Source of the DNA: an uncultured Clostridium sp.
GTDB lineage: Bacteria; Bacillota; Clostridia; TANB77; CAG-508
Assembly: GCA_946495905.1 (NCBI GenBank)
Contig: CAMMEP010000044.1
Coordinates: 1 to 12,440 of the forward strand
Direction of reading: 5' to 3'
DNA: 12,440 nucleotides
The notes under the pieces were generated by a model. It ran no database searches. It was given only the letters and a program-made list of their open reading frames with translations, and was not told where the DNA came from. Made by a program: the position numbers and the translations under genes. Below, in pieces: positions 6,385-12,440 of the stretch. How positions within the stretch are numbered: the first letter of the stretch is position 1; the number at the start of each line of letters is the position of its first letter.

Positions 6385-8853
6385 TTATTTTTCCACAACT
6401 ACTTTTTCATCTTTAACACCAATTTTATTAACTTTATTCTTTTTCAATTTTCCATCTAATATTTCTTCAGCCAAACTATCTTCTAATACACTTTGAATTG
6501 TTCTTCTTAAAGGTCTTGCACCAAAATTCTTATCAATTCCTTTGCTTGCAATTAATTTTTTAACAGATGGCTCTAATTCAATTTCTATTTTTTGATCTTT
6601 TAATCTGCCAACTACTTCTTTTAGCATGATATCAATAATTTTATCAATTTCTTCATCTGTTAATTTATGGAATACAATAATTTCGTCAATACGATTAATA
6701 AATTCTGGCCTTAGCTCTTTTTTCAAAGTTTCCATAACTTCTTTCTTCGTTTCTTCATATTCTTTTTTAGATTTTTCTTCTTTTTTATCTTCATCTAAAC
6801 TTGATACATTTGCTGAAAATCCTAAAGATTTTTTATCTGTAATAAGTCTTGCTCCTATATTAGATGTCATTATGATAACTGTATTTTTAAAGTTAACTGT
6901 TCTTCCTTGACTATCTGTTAATCTACCATCTTCTAATATTTGAAGTAACATATTCATAACATCTGGATGTGCTTTTTCAATTTCATCAAATAAGATAACA
7001 GAATATGGTTTTCTTCTTATTTTTTCTGTTAATTGACCGCCTTCGTCAAATCCTACATATCCTGGAGGTGAACCAATTAATTTAGATACAGAATGTGGTT
7101 CCATATATTCAGACATATCAATTCTTATCATCGCATTTTCATCTCCAAATAGACATTCTGCTAATGCTTTTGATAATTCTGTTTTACCTACACCTGTTGG
7201 TCCTAAAAATAAGAATGATCCAATTGGTCTTTTTGGATCTTTTAATCCAACTCTTCCTCTTCTTATTGCTTTTGCCACTGCTTGAACTGCTTCATCTTGC
7301 CCTATTACTCTTTCATGCAAGTTTTTCTCAAGATTTTTCAATCTCTCATTTTCATCTTCTGTAATCTTCTTAGCTGGTATTCCTGTCCAATTTGAGATTA
7401 CTTCTGCTATATTTTCCTCTGTAATATCTGTTACAGATTTATTATTTTTATTTTTCCATTTATTTTGTTCTTTTTTATATTTTGCCTTTAATTCTTTTTC
7501 TTTATCTCTTAAAGATGCTGCTTTTTCAAATTTTTGTATCTTAACAGCCTCCTCTTTATCTTTTGTTACATTTGCAAGTTCTTCTTCCAATTCTTTTAAA
7601 GAATCTGGTTCTACATATGTTTTTAGTCTTGCTCTTGATGCTGCTTCATCAATTAAATCTATTGCTTTATCTGGTAAATATCTATCATTAATATATCTAA
7701 CAGATAATTTTACTGCTGATTCGATTGCTTCATCAGTTATTTTTACATTATGATGAGCTTCATATTTATCTTTTATTCCTTTTAAGATTGTAATTGTATC
7801 TTTTTCTGAAGGTTCATTGACTGTTACAGGACTAAATCTTCTCTCTAATGCTGAATCTTTCTCAATAAATTTTCTATATTCATTTAATGTTGTTGCTCCA
7901 ACTAATTGAATTTCTCCTCTTGCCAATAATGGTTTTAAGATATTTGCTGCATCTATTGCACCTTCTGCTGAACCTGCACCTACAATTGTATGAATTTCAT
8001 CAATAAATAGGATAACATCTCCTGCTTTTTTTACTTCATTTAATGCCTTTTTGATTCTTTCTTCAAAATCTCCTCTATATTTTGCACCAGCTACCATACT
8101 AGAAATATCAACAGTTACTACTCTTTTATTTTTTAGAATCTCTGGAACATCTCCAGTAACAATTTTTTGTGCTAATCCTTCTACAACTGCTGTTTTACCA
8201 ACACCTGGTTCTCCTATTAAACATGGATTATTTTTAGTTCTTCTTGATAAAATTTGGATAACTCTTTCTATTTCTTCCTTTCTTCCAATAATAGGATCTA
8301 GTTTTCCTTCTCTTGCTTTTTCTGTCAAATCTTCACCAAATTGATTTAATGTTGGTGTCTGGTTATAACTTCCAGATTTTTTTCTTGAATTTTTTGAATC
8401 TGACTCACCTGTTAAATTTTCTCCTTCATTTATCACTCTTATAATTTCTCCATATAATTTTGGAATATTTACATTTAATTCAATTAAAATTCTTGCAGCA
8501 ACACTATCTCCTTCTCTTAATAATCCAATTAAAAGATGCTCTGTTCCTATGTAGTTATATCCCAATTTTCTTGCTTCTATAAAAGCATTTTCTATAACTC
8601 TTTTTGTTCTTGGTGTAAAACCTAAAGTTTCATCAATTGGCTCATCTTTTCCAACCAATTCAAGCGTTACATCTATAATATTTTCTGGTGTAATCTCTTG
8701 ATTTTCTAATACTTTAGATGCTACACCACTGCCTTCTTTTGCTAAACCATATAGCAAATGTTCTGTTCCTATATATCTATGTCCTAATTCTATTGCAACA
8801 TCATTAGCAATTTCGATTGCTTTTTTTGCTCTACTTGTAAAATTATATGTCAT
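6385..8853 (-). CDS. clpC: ClpC, Hsp100 AAA+ unfoldase of the ClpCP protease
   Basis: An 822-residue two-ring AAA+ ATPase that unfolds proteins and feeds them to ClpP; in Bacillota it recognises arginine-phosphorylated substrates made by McsB. Two Clp N repeats occupy about residues 1-140 (each with a YIGTEHLL motif). D1 has Walker A GEPGVGKT (214-221), Walker B ILFIDE (281-286) and the arginine-finger segment ERRF (337-340). A UVR-type middle region lies at about 428-463. D2 has Walker A GPTGVGKT (551-558), Walker B VILFDE (619-624) and the sensor motif GARPLRR (778-784). The start is the ATG at 8853, with AAGGTGA five bases upstream and family-like MTYNFTSRAKKAIE; an in-frame TTG at 8898 would add 15 unlikely residues. 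No CtsR box is seen upstream, and no clear terminator separates it from groES 185 bp downstream. Confidence 0.97.
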   Translation of the reverse strand: MTYNFTSRAKKAIEIANDVAIELGHRYIGTEHLLYGLAKEGSGVASKVLENQEITPENIIDVTLELVGKDEPIDETLGFTPRTKRVIENAFIEARKLGYNYIGTEHLLIGLLREGDSVAARILIELNVNIPKLYGEIIRVINEGENLTGESDSKNSRKKSGSYNQTPTLNQFGEDLTEKAREGKLDPIIGRKEEIERVIQILSRRTKNNPCLIGEPGVGKTAVVEGLAQKIVTGDVPEILKNKRVVTVDISSMVAGAKYRGDFEERIKKALNEVKKAGDVILFIDEIHTIVGAGSAEGAIDAANILKPLLARGEIQLVGATTLNEYRKFIEKDSALERRFSPVTVNEPSEKDTITILKGIKDKYEAHHNVKITDEAIESAVKLSVRYINDRYLPDKAIDLIDEAASRARLKTYVEPDSLKELEEELANVTKDKEEAVKIQKFEKAASLRDKEKELKAKYKKEQNKWKNKNNKSVTDITEENIAEVISNWTGIPAKKITEDENERLKNLEKNLHERVIGQDEAVQAVAKAIRRGRVGLKDPKRPIGSFLFLGPTGVGKTELSKALAECLFGDENAMIRIDMSEYMEPHSVSKLIGSPPGYVGFDEGGQLTEKIRRKPYSVILFDEIEKAHPDVMNMLLQILEDGRLTDSQGRTVNFKNTVIIMTSNIGARLITDKKSLGFSANVSSLDEDKKEEKSKKEYEETKKEVMETLKKELRPEFINRIDEIIVFHKLTDEEIDKIIDIMLKEVVGRLKDQKIEIELEPSVKKLIASKGIDKNFGARPLRRTIQSVLEDSLAEEILDGKLKKNKVNKIGVKDEKVVVEK

Positions 8854-8858
8854 ATTTA

Positions 8859-8865
8859 TCACCTT
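8859..8865 (-). promoter_or_regulatory. ribosome binding site fixing the clpC start
   Basis: AAGGTGA on the minus strand lies five bases before the ATG at 8853. It falls inside the extended frame that begins at the TTG at 8898, which has no comparable site, so the shorter protein is favoured. Confidence 0.8.
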
Positions 8866-9017
8866 ACCTTTCTTTTTCCCATTAGACTTTATTATCAACT
8901 AGTTACTATCTACAGTCTCAAAGCTATTTTATAGAATATATTATCTTATTAAAAGTATTTAGTCTGTGAATTGTAACATCAAGTAATCTTATTAATCTTG
9001 ATATTTTCTTATCTTTC

Positions 9018-9047
9018 TTGCATTTTTATGAAAATTCATGTTATAAT
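9018..9047 (+). promoter_or_regulatory. extended -10 promoter for the small membrane-protein gene
   Basis: TTGCAT (9018-9023), an 18-bp spacer and a perfect TATAAT (9042-9047) preceded by TGT, giving the extended -10 form TGnTATAAT. It lies about 70 bp before the GTG start at 9119 on the + strand, opposite to the flanking heat-shock genes. The leader between has a small palindrome, GGCTA-GATA-TAGCC (9082-9095). Confidence 0.68.
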
Positions 9048-9118
9048 TTAAGTCATAACTCATAAATACATACTTATTTATGGCTAGATATAGCCATTCC
9101 CATACGGAGGTAAAAACA

Positions 9119-9289
9119 GTGAAAAAATTATTTGCAGAATATTTATCTGGAAGTTTTTTGGGGTTCTTTTTTGGAAACCTAATATTAAGTTTTTTTAGAA
9201 TAACCTCAAATATTACTGTAATGCTATTTGGAGTTTTATTCCTACTAACAATCCCATTTTATTTATGTACGCACAGGAAAAACTCCTAA
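9119..9289 (+). CDS. 56-residue two-TM membrane protein of unknown function
   Basis: I do not recognise this protein. It starts MKKLFAEYLSG and has two hydrophobic segments at about residues 9-26 and 32-50, joined by a short RITSN turn, with a basic tail ending HRKNS. That suggests a hairpin membrane protein with both ends on the same side, probably cytoplasmic. The GTG start at 9119 is chosen because GGAGG lies about 8 bases upstream (near 9106); an earlier in-frame ATG at 9080 has no ribosome site. It is a complete transcription unit: extended -10 promoter in front, terminator right behind. It lies on the opposite strand between mcsB and clpC, where the two are usually contiguous. A role in stress signalling or as a small regulatory membrane peptide is possible but unproven. 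Confidence 0.72.
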   Translation: MKKLFAEYLSGSFLGFFFGNLILSFFRITSNITVMLFGVLFLLTIPFYLCTHRKNS

Positions 9290-9294
9290 CTTTT

Positions 9295-9316
9295 GCCCCA
9301 TATGGGGCTTCTTTTT
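9295..9316 (+). terminator. intrinsic terminator of the small membrane-protein gene
   Basis: GCCCC-ATAT-GGGGC (9295-9308) followed by TTCTTTTT, starting 6 bp after the stop codon. On the minus strand the stem is followed by AAAA instead of T, so it should not efficiently stop transcripts coming from mcsB. Confidence 0.9.
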
Positions 9317-9359
9317 ATTATATCTCTTTTCTTTAATCCACGCCTATTTTTTTATTGAA

Positions 9360-10367
9360 TTATTGATTTACCACTTGTTTTATCATCTCTGCTCTTTTCA
9401 TTTCTCTATCTAATCTTTCATATTGTTCTCCAAAATATTTTTGCAAATTTCCTGGCTGAATATATAAATACAATTTTTGAATTTGTAAATCAGATAATTC
9501 TTTCAAAATTCCTAAATCTACACCCAATTTTACAGTGGATAATAAATTTTGTGCTTCTTCCATAGTAATTTTTCTACAATTTGTTAAAATCCCATAACTT
9601 CTATAAATCAAATCTTCTACTTCAATACCTTCATTTGCTAAAAATCTTCTTGCTTCTCTTTCTTGTTTTATAACCTTTTCCACAATGATTTTGATATTTT
9701 GTATGATTTCATTTTCTGTAATTCCTAATGTCTTTTTATTAGATATCTCATACATATCCCCTACGATATGTCCTTCTTCATCATAAACTCCTTTAATATT
9801 AATACCAAAATTGTTTATAGCTTCTAATACTTTTTCTGTATTTCTTGTTTTTGCTAAAGCTGGTAAATGTACTTTTACAGACGCCTTTAATCCTGTTCCA
9901 ATATTATTTGGACAAGCTGTTAAATATCCATATTGTTTACTAACACAATATCCAAATATGTCTTCTATTTTTTTGTCAATTTCAATTGCAAAATTCAATG
10001 TATTTTCTAATTCTAATCCACTACTAAATACTTGTATTTTTAGATGATCATCTTCTCCAATCATAATACAAATATTTTCTTCATCATTTATTAAAATAGC
10101 ACCTATATTATCTGATTGAAATGCAAATTTATAATTGATTAGTCCTTTTTCTACTAGACTTAATTTTGTAATGTCATCCATATCTTCCAATTTTAAAAAT
10201 CTCAAACCATATCCAATTTGATATATATTGTCTTTTATTTTATTTTCTAATTCTTGTAGCTCTTTTGGAGTCAAATTAAATTTATATCCTTGTATATTTC
10301 TAGAAAATCTAATTCTTGTATTAATTGCAATATCTGATTCTTTTCCACTTTGTAAATACCAATTCAT
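9360..10367 (-). CDS. mcsB: McsB, protein-arginine kinase
   Basis: A 335-residue enzyme of the phosphagen-kinase fold that phosphorylates arginine residues in proteins, tagging them for ClpCP and inactivating CtsR. Visible motifs are the N-terminal nucleotide-site segment INTRIRFSRN (15-24), the GEDDHLKIQ loop (104-112; NEEDH in relatives), YLTACPNNIGTGLKASV (148-164) with the conserved Cys152, and EISNKKTLG (207-215). The C-terminal helices end DREMKRAEMIKQ, like the phospho-arginine-sensing region of other McsB proteins. The loop YDEEGHIVGD (195-204) differs from the usual YGEGTEA-type sequence but retains acidic residues. The start has AAAGGATG about 8 bases upstream. It is slightly shorter than Bacillus McsB, mainly at the N-terminus. 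It is third in the ctsR operon, 43 bp after mcsA. Confidence 0.97.
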   Translation of the reverse strand: MNWYLQSGKESDIAINTRIRFSRNIQGYKFNLTPKELQELENKIKDNIYQIGYGLRFLKLEDMDDITKLSLVEKGLINYKFAFQSDNIGAILINDEENICIMIGEDDHLKIQVFSSGLELENTLNFAIEIDKKIEDIFGYCVSKQYGYLTACPNNIGTGLKASVKVHLPALAKTRNTEKVLEAINNFGINIKGVYDEEGHIVGDMYEISNKKTLGITENEIIQNIKIIVEKVIKQEREARRFLANEGIEVEDLIYRSYGILTNCRKITMEEAQNLLSTVKLGVDLGILKELSDLQIQKLYLYIQPGNLQKYFGEQYERLDREMKRAEMIKQVVNQ

Positions 10368-10410
10368 TCCATTTCATCCTTTCTTCAAAATTTTCATTTT
10401 TATAATATAT

Positions 10411-10965
10411 CTATTTATTGTCTTCTATTTTTTTTATTTCATCTCTTAGTTTTGCCGCATCTTCATATCTTTCTTCTTTAATTGCTTGTTTTAAATCTTC
10501 TTTTAAAATTTCTAATTTTTCTTCTGGTGTTACTTCTTTATTTGTTCTATTGGCCTTATGTTGTTTTTCATCTATTTTTTTATCGATAATTTTTCCTAAT
10601 CTTCCTACATGATGATTGCTACTTTGAATTCTTCTAATAATTGGTTCTAATCTATCTTGAAAAACATCATAACAATTTGCACAACCTACTTTTCCTGTAT
10701 GTGCTATGTCTTCAAACGTATATCCACAGTTATCACATTTCAAAGTTTTTAGTTCATTAAACATTGGCATAAATTCTGAATTTGAAAAATCTTCTATAAA
10801 ATCTCCAAAAAAACTAGAAAAATTAATTGGCATGTCTAATCCGATTTCACCAATTCCTAATTTTTTACTACATTCCTCACATAAATTTAATTCTCTCCTT
10901 ATTCCATTTATATTTTCTGAATATCTTACATTTGCCTCTCTTTTTTTACAATTATCACATAACAT
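10411..10965 (-). CDS. mcsA: McsA, zinc-binding activator of McsB
   Basis: A 184-residue protein that binds McsB and activates its arginine-kinase activity. Four CxxC pairs are visible (Cys3/6, Cys29/32, Cys77/80, Cys95/98), making two zinc-binding modules, the second in CDNCGYTFEDIAHTGKVGC form. A C-terminal UVR motif (about 151-182, EDLKQAIKEERYEDAAKLRD) is the type found in ClpC and UvrB and mediates protein contacts. It lies 13 bp after ctsR with an AGGAGG site before its ATG, so the pair is tightly coupled. Metal loss or thiol oxidation in McsA is thought to modulate the system in relatives. Confidence 0.97.
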   Translation of the reverse strand: MLCDNCKKREANVRYSENINGIRRELNLCEECSKKLGIGEIGLDMPINFSSFFGDFIEDFSNSEFMPMFNELKTLKCDNCGYTFEDIAHTGKVGCANCYDVFQDRLEPIIRRIQSSNHHVGRLGKIIDKKIDEKQHKANRTNKEVTPEEKLEILKEDLKQAIKEERYEDAAKLRDEIKKIEDNK

Positions 10966-10978
10966 AATAATTCCTCCT

Positions 10979-11425
10979 TTATTCTATATTTAATAACATA
11001 TTTTTAAATATTTTTGCCCTTAGTTTGTCTTTTACATCTTTTGCAATTATCAAAACATTATCACTTGTTGCTACTTTTAAGAGCTTTGCTTCTTCTTTTG
11101 TTATCAAATCATAAGTTAGAAAGTCATTAATTAATATATCCACATCATTTGCAGTCATTTCTTCTCCGATATTTTTTATAATGTGCATAAAGTAATCTGA
11201 CTTTGTATTACTTACTTTTTTTATTGTAATATGACCTCCTCCACCTCTTTTACTTTCTACATAATAACCTTGAGATGGTTTAAATCTTGTAGATATTACA
11301 TAATTAATTTGTGATGGTACACAGTTAAAATACTCTGCTAATTCATTTCTTTGTATTTCTACTAATTGATTATCATCATCAAATAAATCTTTTATAAATT
11401 CTTCTATTAAATCTGAGATTCGCAT
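10979..11425 (-). CDS. ctsR: CtsR, repressor of class III stress genes
   Basis: A 148-residue dimeric winged-helix repressor and heat sensor. It begins MRISDLIEEFIKDLF, the standard CtsR start. An HTH region (about 26-47, RNELAEYFNCVPSQINYVIS) is followed by the wing with the glycine-rich thermosensing loop RGGGGH (60-65). The C-terminal half (about 75-148) is the helical domain that contacts McsA/McsB and ClpC. The length matches the family. AAAGGAGA precedes the ATG. It is first in the ctsR-mcsA-mcsB operon, whose promoter overlaps a consensus CtsR box, so it represses itself; heat or McsB activity would lift repression. Confidence 0.97.
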   Translation of the reverse strand: MRISDLIEEFIKDLFDDDNQLVEIQRNELAEYFNCVPSQINYVISTRFKPSQGYYVESKRGGGGHITIKKVSNTKSDYFMHIIKNIGEEMTANDVDILINDFLTYDLITKEEAKLLKVATSDNVLIIAKDVKDKLRAKIFKNMLLNIE

Positions 11426-11439
11426 TTTTCTTATCTCCT

Positions 11440-11462
11440 TTTGACTTTGACTTTCTTTGACC
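11440..11462 (-). promoter_or_regulatory. CtsR operator of the ctsR operon
   Basis: On the minus strand GGTCAAA-GAA-AGTCAAA (11446-11462) fits the CtsR consensus RGTCAAA-NAN-RGTCAAA exactly. A third, overlapping AGTCAAA unit follows (11440-11446). It lies between the -10 hexamer and the ctsR start, covering the probable transcription start. Confidence 0.93.
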
Positions 11463-11471
11463 TACATTATT

Positions 11472-11499
11472 ATTATACTCCTTTTTTTCATTTTTTCAA
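11472..11499 (-). promoter_or_regulatory. ctsR operon promoter
   Basis: On the minus strand TTGAAA (complement of 11494-11499), a 16-bp spacer and a perfect TATAAT (complement of 11472-11477). It lies immediately upstream of the CtsR box, so bound CtsR would block polymerase. Confidence 0.72.
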
Positions 11500-11647
11500 T
11501 ATTAATTTTGTTTCATATTTATTAATGTTGTCTAAAATTTCATCATTTGTCCTCTTTTTTAGTATTTTTAATCTTTTTTTCTTTAATTTTTACACTTTTT
11601 TACTGTTTTTTTGCAAATTTTAATCTTAAATTTGATAAAATTATACA

Positions 11648-11702
11648 TTTGACTTTTAGTCCAAAGTAATTTAAATATTTTATATTTAACAAAAAAGTCA
11701 AA
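11648..11702. repeat. 10-bp inverted repeat containing CtsR-like half-sites
   Basis: TTTGACTTTT (11648-11657) and AAAAGTCAAA (11693-11702) are perfect inverted complements 35 bp apart, just past the stop of the minus-strand gene at 11706. Each holds the heptamer AGTCAAA (or its complement). They point toward each other, not in direct tandem as in a true CtsR box. It may be a weak hairpin at the transcript end. The rest of 11500-11647 is very AT-rich and shows nothing else. Confidence 0.4.
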
Positions 11703-11705
11703 AGT

Positions 11706-11924
11706 TTAATTATCACTTTTTTTATTTTTTATTTCTTTTTGGCCTTTTGTCATGTTATCTAATTCTTCTGCTCTTTCTTTTTGGTTTGGTAAGGAAATCC
11801 ATGCAAAATAAGATGAAATAAACTCTCCATATTTTGTACTATCTTCTCCTACTTCATATTTTTGTTCTATCTCTTTATTTACTCTTTTTTCAAAATCTTC
11901 ATTTATATTTTCTTTTTTATTCAT
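11706..11924 (-). CDS. small hydrophilic protein of unknown function
   Basis: I do not recognise this 72-residue protein. It is highly charged and has no membrane segment: an acidic N-terminal half (NEDFEKRVNKEIEQKYEVG), a central aromatic patch (YGEFISSYFAWISLP) and a basic, lysine-rich tail. The start chosen is the ATG at 11924, with AGGTGAG about 10 bases upstream; an in-frame GTG at 11939 would add five residues and has only AAAG before it. It follows the coiled-coil gene with a 67-bp gap containing a long inverted repeat that straddles its ribosome site. The charge-rich composition suits a small partner of the upstream coiled-coil protein, but this is guesswork. It could also be the remnant of a larger protein. 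Confidence 0.6.
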   Translation of the reverse strand: MNKKENINEDFEKRVNKEIEQKYEVGEDSTKYGEFISSYFAWISLPNQKERAEELDNMTKGQKEIKNKKSDN

Positions 11925-11977
11925 AAAAAATGCACTCACCTTTCTAATATCTTATTTTAGGTATGTGCATTTTTTTA
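11925..11977 (-). terminator. inverted repeat around the ribosome site of the small gene; possible terminator or translational switch
   Basis: AAAAAATGCAC (11925-11935) and GTGCATTTTTT (from 11965) are perfect 11-bp inverted complements around a 29-nt loop. Either strand gives a stem ending in a T run. On the minus strand the stem's second arm directly abuts the ATG at 11924 and the AGGTGAG ribosome site sits at the loop-stem junction. It could end the coiled-coil gene transcript 15 bp past its stop at 11992, or control translation of the next gene. Confidence 0.5.
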
Positions 11978-11991
11978 GTTTTTATACATTT

Positions 11992-12440
11992 TTATGCATG
12001 CTTATATTTTAATTCATCTTCTATTTTATTGAATCGTGCATTATATGAGTTATGTTCTATTTTATTACTCAATATTTCTTCATCTAGTTTCTTTTCAGAC
12101 TTTCTGCTCTTATCTTCCATATGAGCTATTATTTCGTGTATTAAATCTGCAATTTCTTTTGTTTGCTGTTCCAACTTTCTATCTATTGACTGCTCAATTT
12201 TTTTACCCATTTCATCAATTTTTTGGTTAAGTTCTTCTTTTTGTTCTTTCATTTCTTGCCTAAGTTGTCGATTTTGATTTTCAATTTTTTTGTCAAATTC
12301 TTCTTTTTCTTCTTTCATATCTTGCTTAAATTCTTCTTTTTGTTTTTTCATATCTTGCTTAAACTCTTCTTTTTGCTCTTTCATTTCTTGCTTAAATTCT
12401 TCTTTTTGTTTTTTCATATCTTGCTTAAACTCTTCTTTTT
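11992..12440 (-). CDS. coiled-coil protein with 11-residue repeats, 5' end outside the window
   Basis: The frame stays open to the window edge, so the internal ATG at 12417 need not be the start; at least 148 residues are visible. From that Met, an 11-residue pattern runs for about 11 units, with Met, Ile or Leu at the first position of each: MKKQKEEFKQE, MKEQKEEFKQD, then MKEEKEEFDKK, IENQNRQLRQE, IDEMGKKIEQS, IADLIHEIIAH, MEDKSRKSEKK and LDEEILSNKIE. This hendecad spacing indicates a long, nearly straight coiled coil. The visible part has no membrane segment or enzyme motif and ends in a short non-repeating tail (YNARFNKIEDELKYKHA). The function is unknown; a scaffold or tether role would suit the shape. 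It may be co-transcribed with the small gene at 11706. Confidence 0.72.
   Translation of the reverse strand, partial: KEEFKQDMKKQKEEFKQEMKEQKEEFKQDMKKQKEEFKQDMKEEKEEFDKKIENQNRQLRQEMKEQKEELNQKIDEMGKKIEQSIDRKLEQQTKEIADLIHEIIAHMEDKSRKSEKKLDEEILSNKIEHNSYNARFNKIEDELKYKHA
12296..12440 (-). repeat. 33-bp tandem repeat encoding the coiled-coil units
   Basis: The same 33-bp unit recurs in register, with CAT triplets at 12316, 12349, 12382 and 12415 and only a few substitutions, running to the window edge. Each unit encodes one 11-residue coiled-coil repeat (M-K-x-x-K-E-E-F-K-Q-x). High DNA identity between units suggests recent expansion and likely length variation between strains. Confidence 0.85.

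Noticed and set aside
8854..8898. Extended clpC start at TTG 8898
   Set aside because: The extra 15 residues are lysine-rich and unlike ClpC, and the only good ribosome site lies inside this stretch, five bases before the ATG at 8853.
8854..9017. Promoter for clpC
   Set aside because: Several AT-rich -10-like hexamers exist on the minus strand, but none has a convincing -35 at proper spacing, so none was annotated.
9080..9118. ATG start at 9080 for the small membrane protein
   Set aside because: There is no ribosome site before it, and the leader contains a palindrome; the GTG at 9119 has GGAGG at the right distance.
11441..11623. 60-codon open frame on the + strand upstream of ctsR
   Set aside because: It is a Phe/Leu-rich frame in very AT-rich promoter DNA, overlaps the CtsR box and has no ribosome site.
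12296..12440. CRISPR-like periodic repeat
   Set aside because: The 33-bp units abut one another with no unique spacers and encode an in-frame 11-residue protein repeat.

Overview
The window is AT-rich DNA with dense coding, strong AGGAGG-type ribosome binding sites, CCA-encoding tRNAs, and the CtsR/McsA/McsB/ClpC and HrcA/CIRCE heat-shock systems. This points to a low-GC Bacillota genome, most likely a member of Clostridia; no species can be assigned from the sequence alone.

Layout. (1) Positions 1-1681, + strand: the 3' end of an M23 (LytM-type) peptidoglycan endopeptidase, then a complete S41 C-terminal processing peptidase of the CtpA/CtpB type. (2) 1788-2122, + strand: a textbook promoter driving a tRNA-Val(TAC), tRNA-Asp(GTC), tRNA-Phe(GAA) array with a terminator. 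(3) 2123-4090: an accessory-looking stretch. It holds a duplicated tRNA-Phe 3' end plus terminator, a REP-like palindrome, a three-gene minus-strand cassette (3-TM membrane protein, XRE regulator, membrane-anchored extracytoplasmic protein) with its own promoter and repeated TTGTCAA sites, and a 345-bp non-coding element with perfect 23-bp terminal inverted repeats and several nested hairpins. (4) 4094-6277, minus strand: groES-groEL under a sigma-A-like promoter and a near-perfect CIRCE operator. (5) 6385-8853, minus: clpC, with its true start at an internal ATG. (6) 9018-9316, + strand: a 56-residue two-TM protein gene with its own promoter and terminator, placed between clpC and mcsB. (7) 9360-11499, minus: the ctsR-mcsA-mcsB operon with a promoter and a consensus CtsR operator. 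(8) 11706-12440, minus: a small unknown gene and the 3' end of a gene for an 11-residue-repeat (hendecad) coiled-coil protein.

How the genes fit together. Most of the right two-thirds is protein quality control. GroES/GroEL fold proteins. ClpC unfolds substrates for ClpP. McsB phosphorylates arginine residues, marking proteins for ClpC, and McsA activates McsB. CtsR represses the stress operon and is itself antagonised by McsA/McsB. The HrcA (CIRCE) and CtsR regulons lie side by side. The usual ctsR-mcsA-mcsB-clpC operon is interrupted by the antiparallel membrane-protein gene, and I see no CtsR box in front of clpC.

The best candidates for something undescribed are the 345-bp terminal-inverted-repeat element at 3708-4052, the tRNA-Phe 3'-end duplication with its REP-like palindrome at 2062-2262, and the XRE cassette between them. 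No CRISPR array, transposase, integrase or rRNA was seen.
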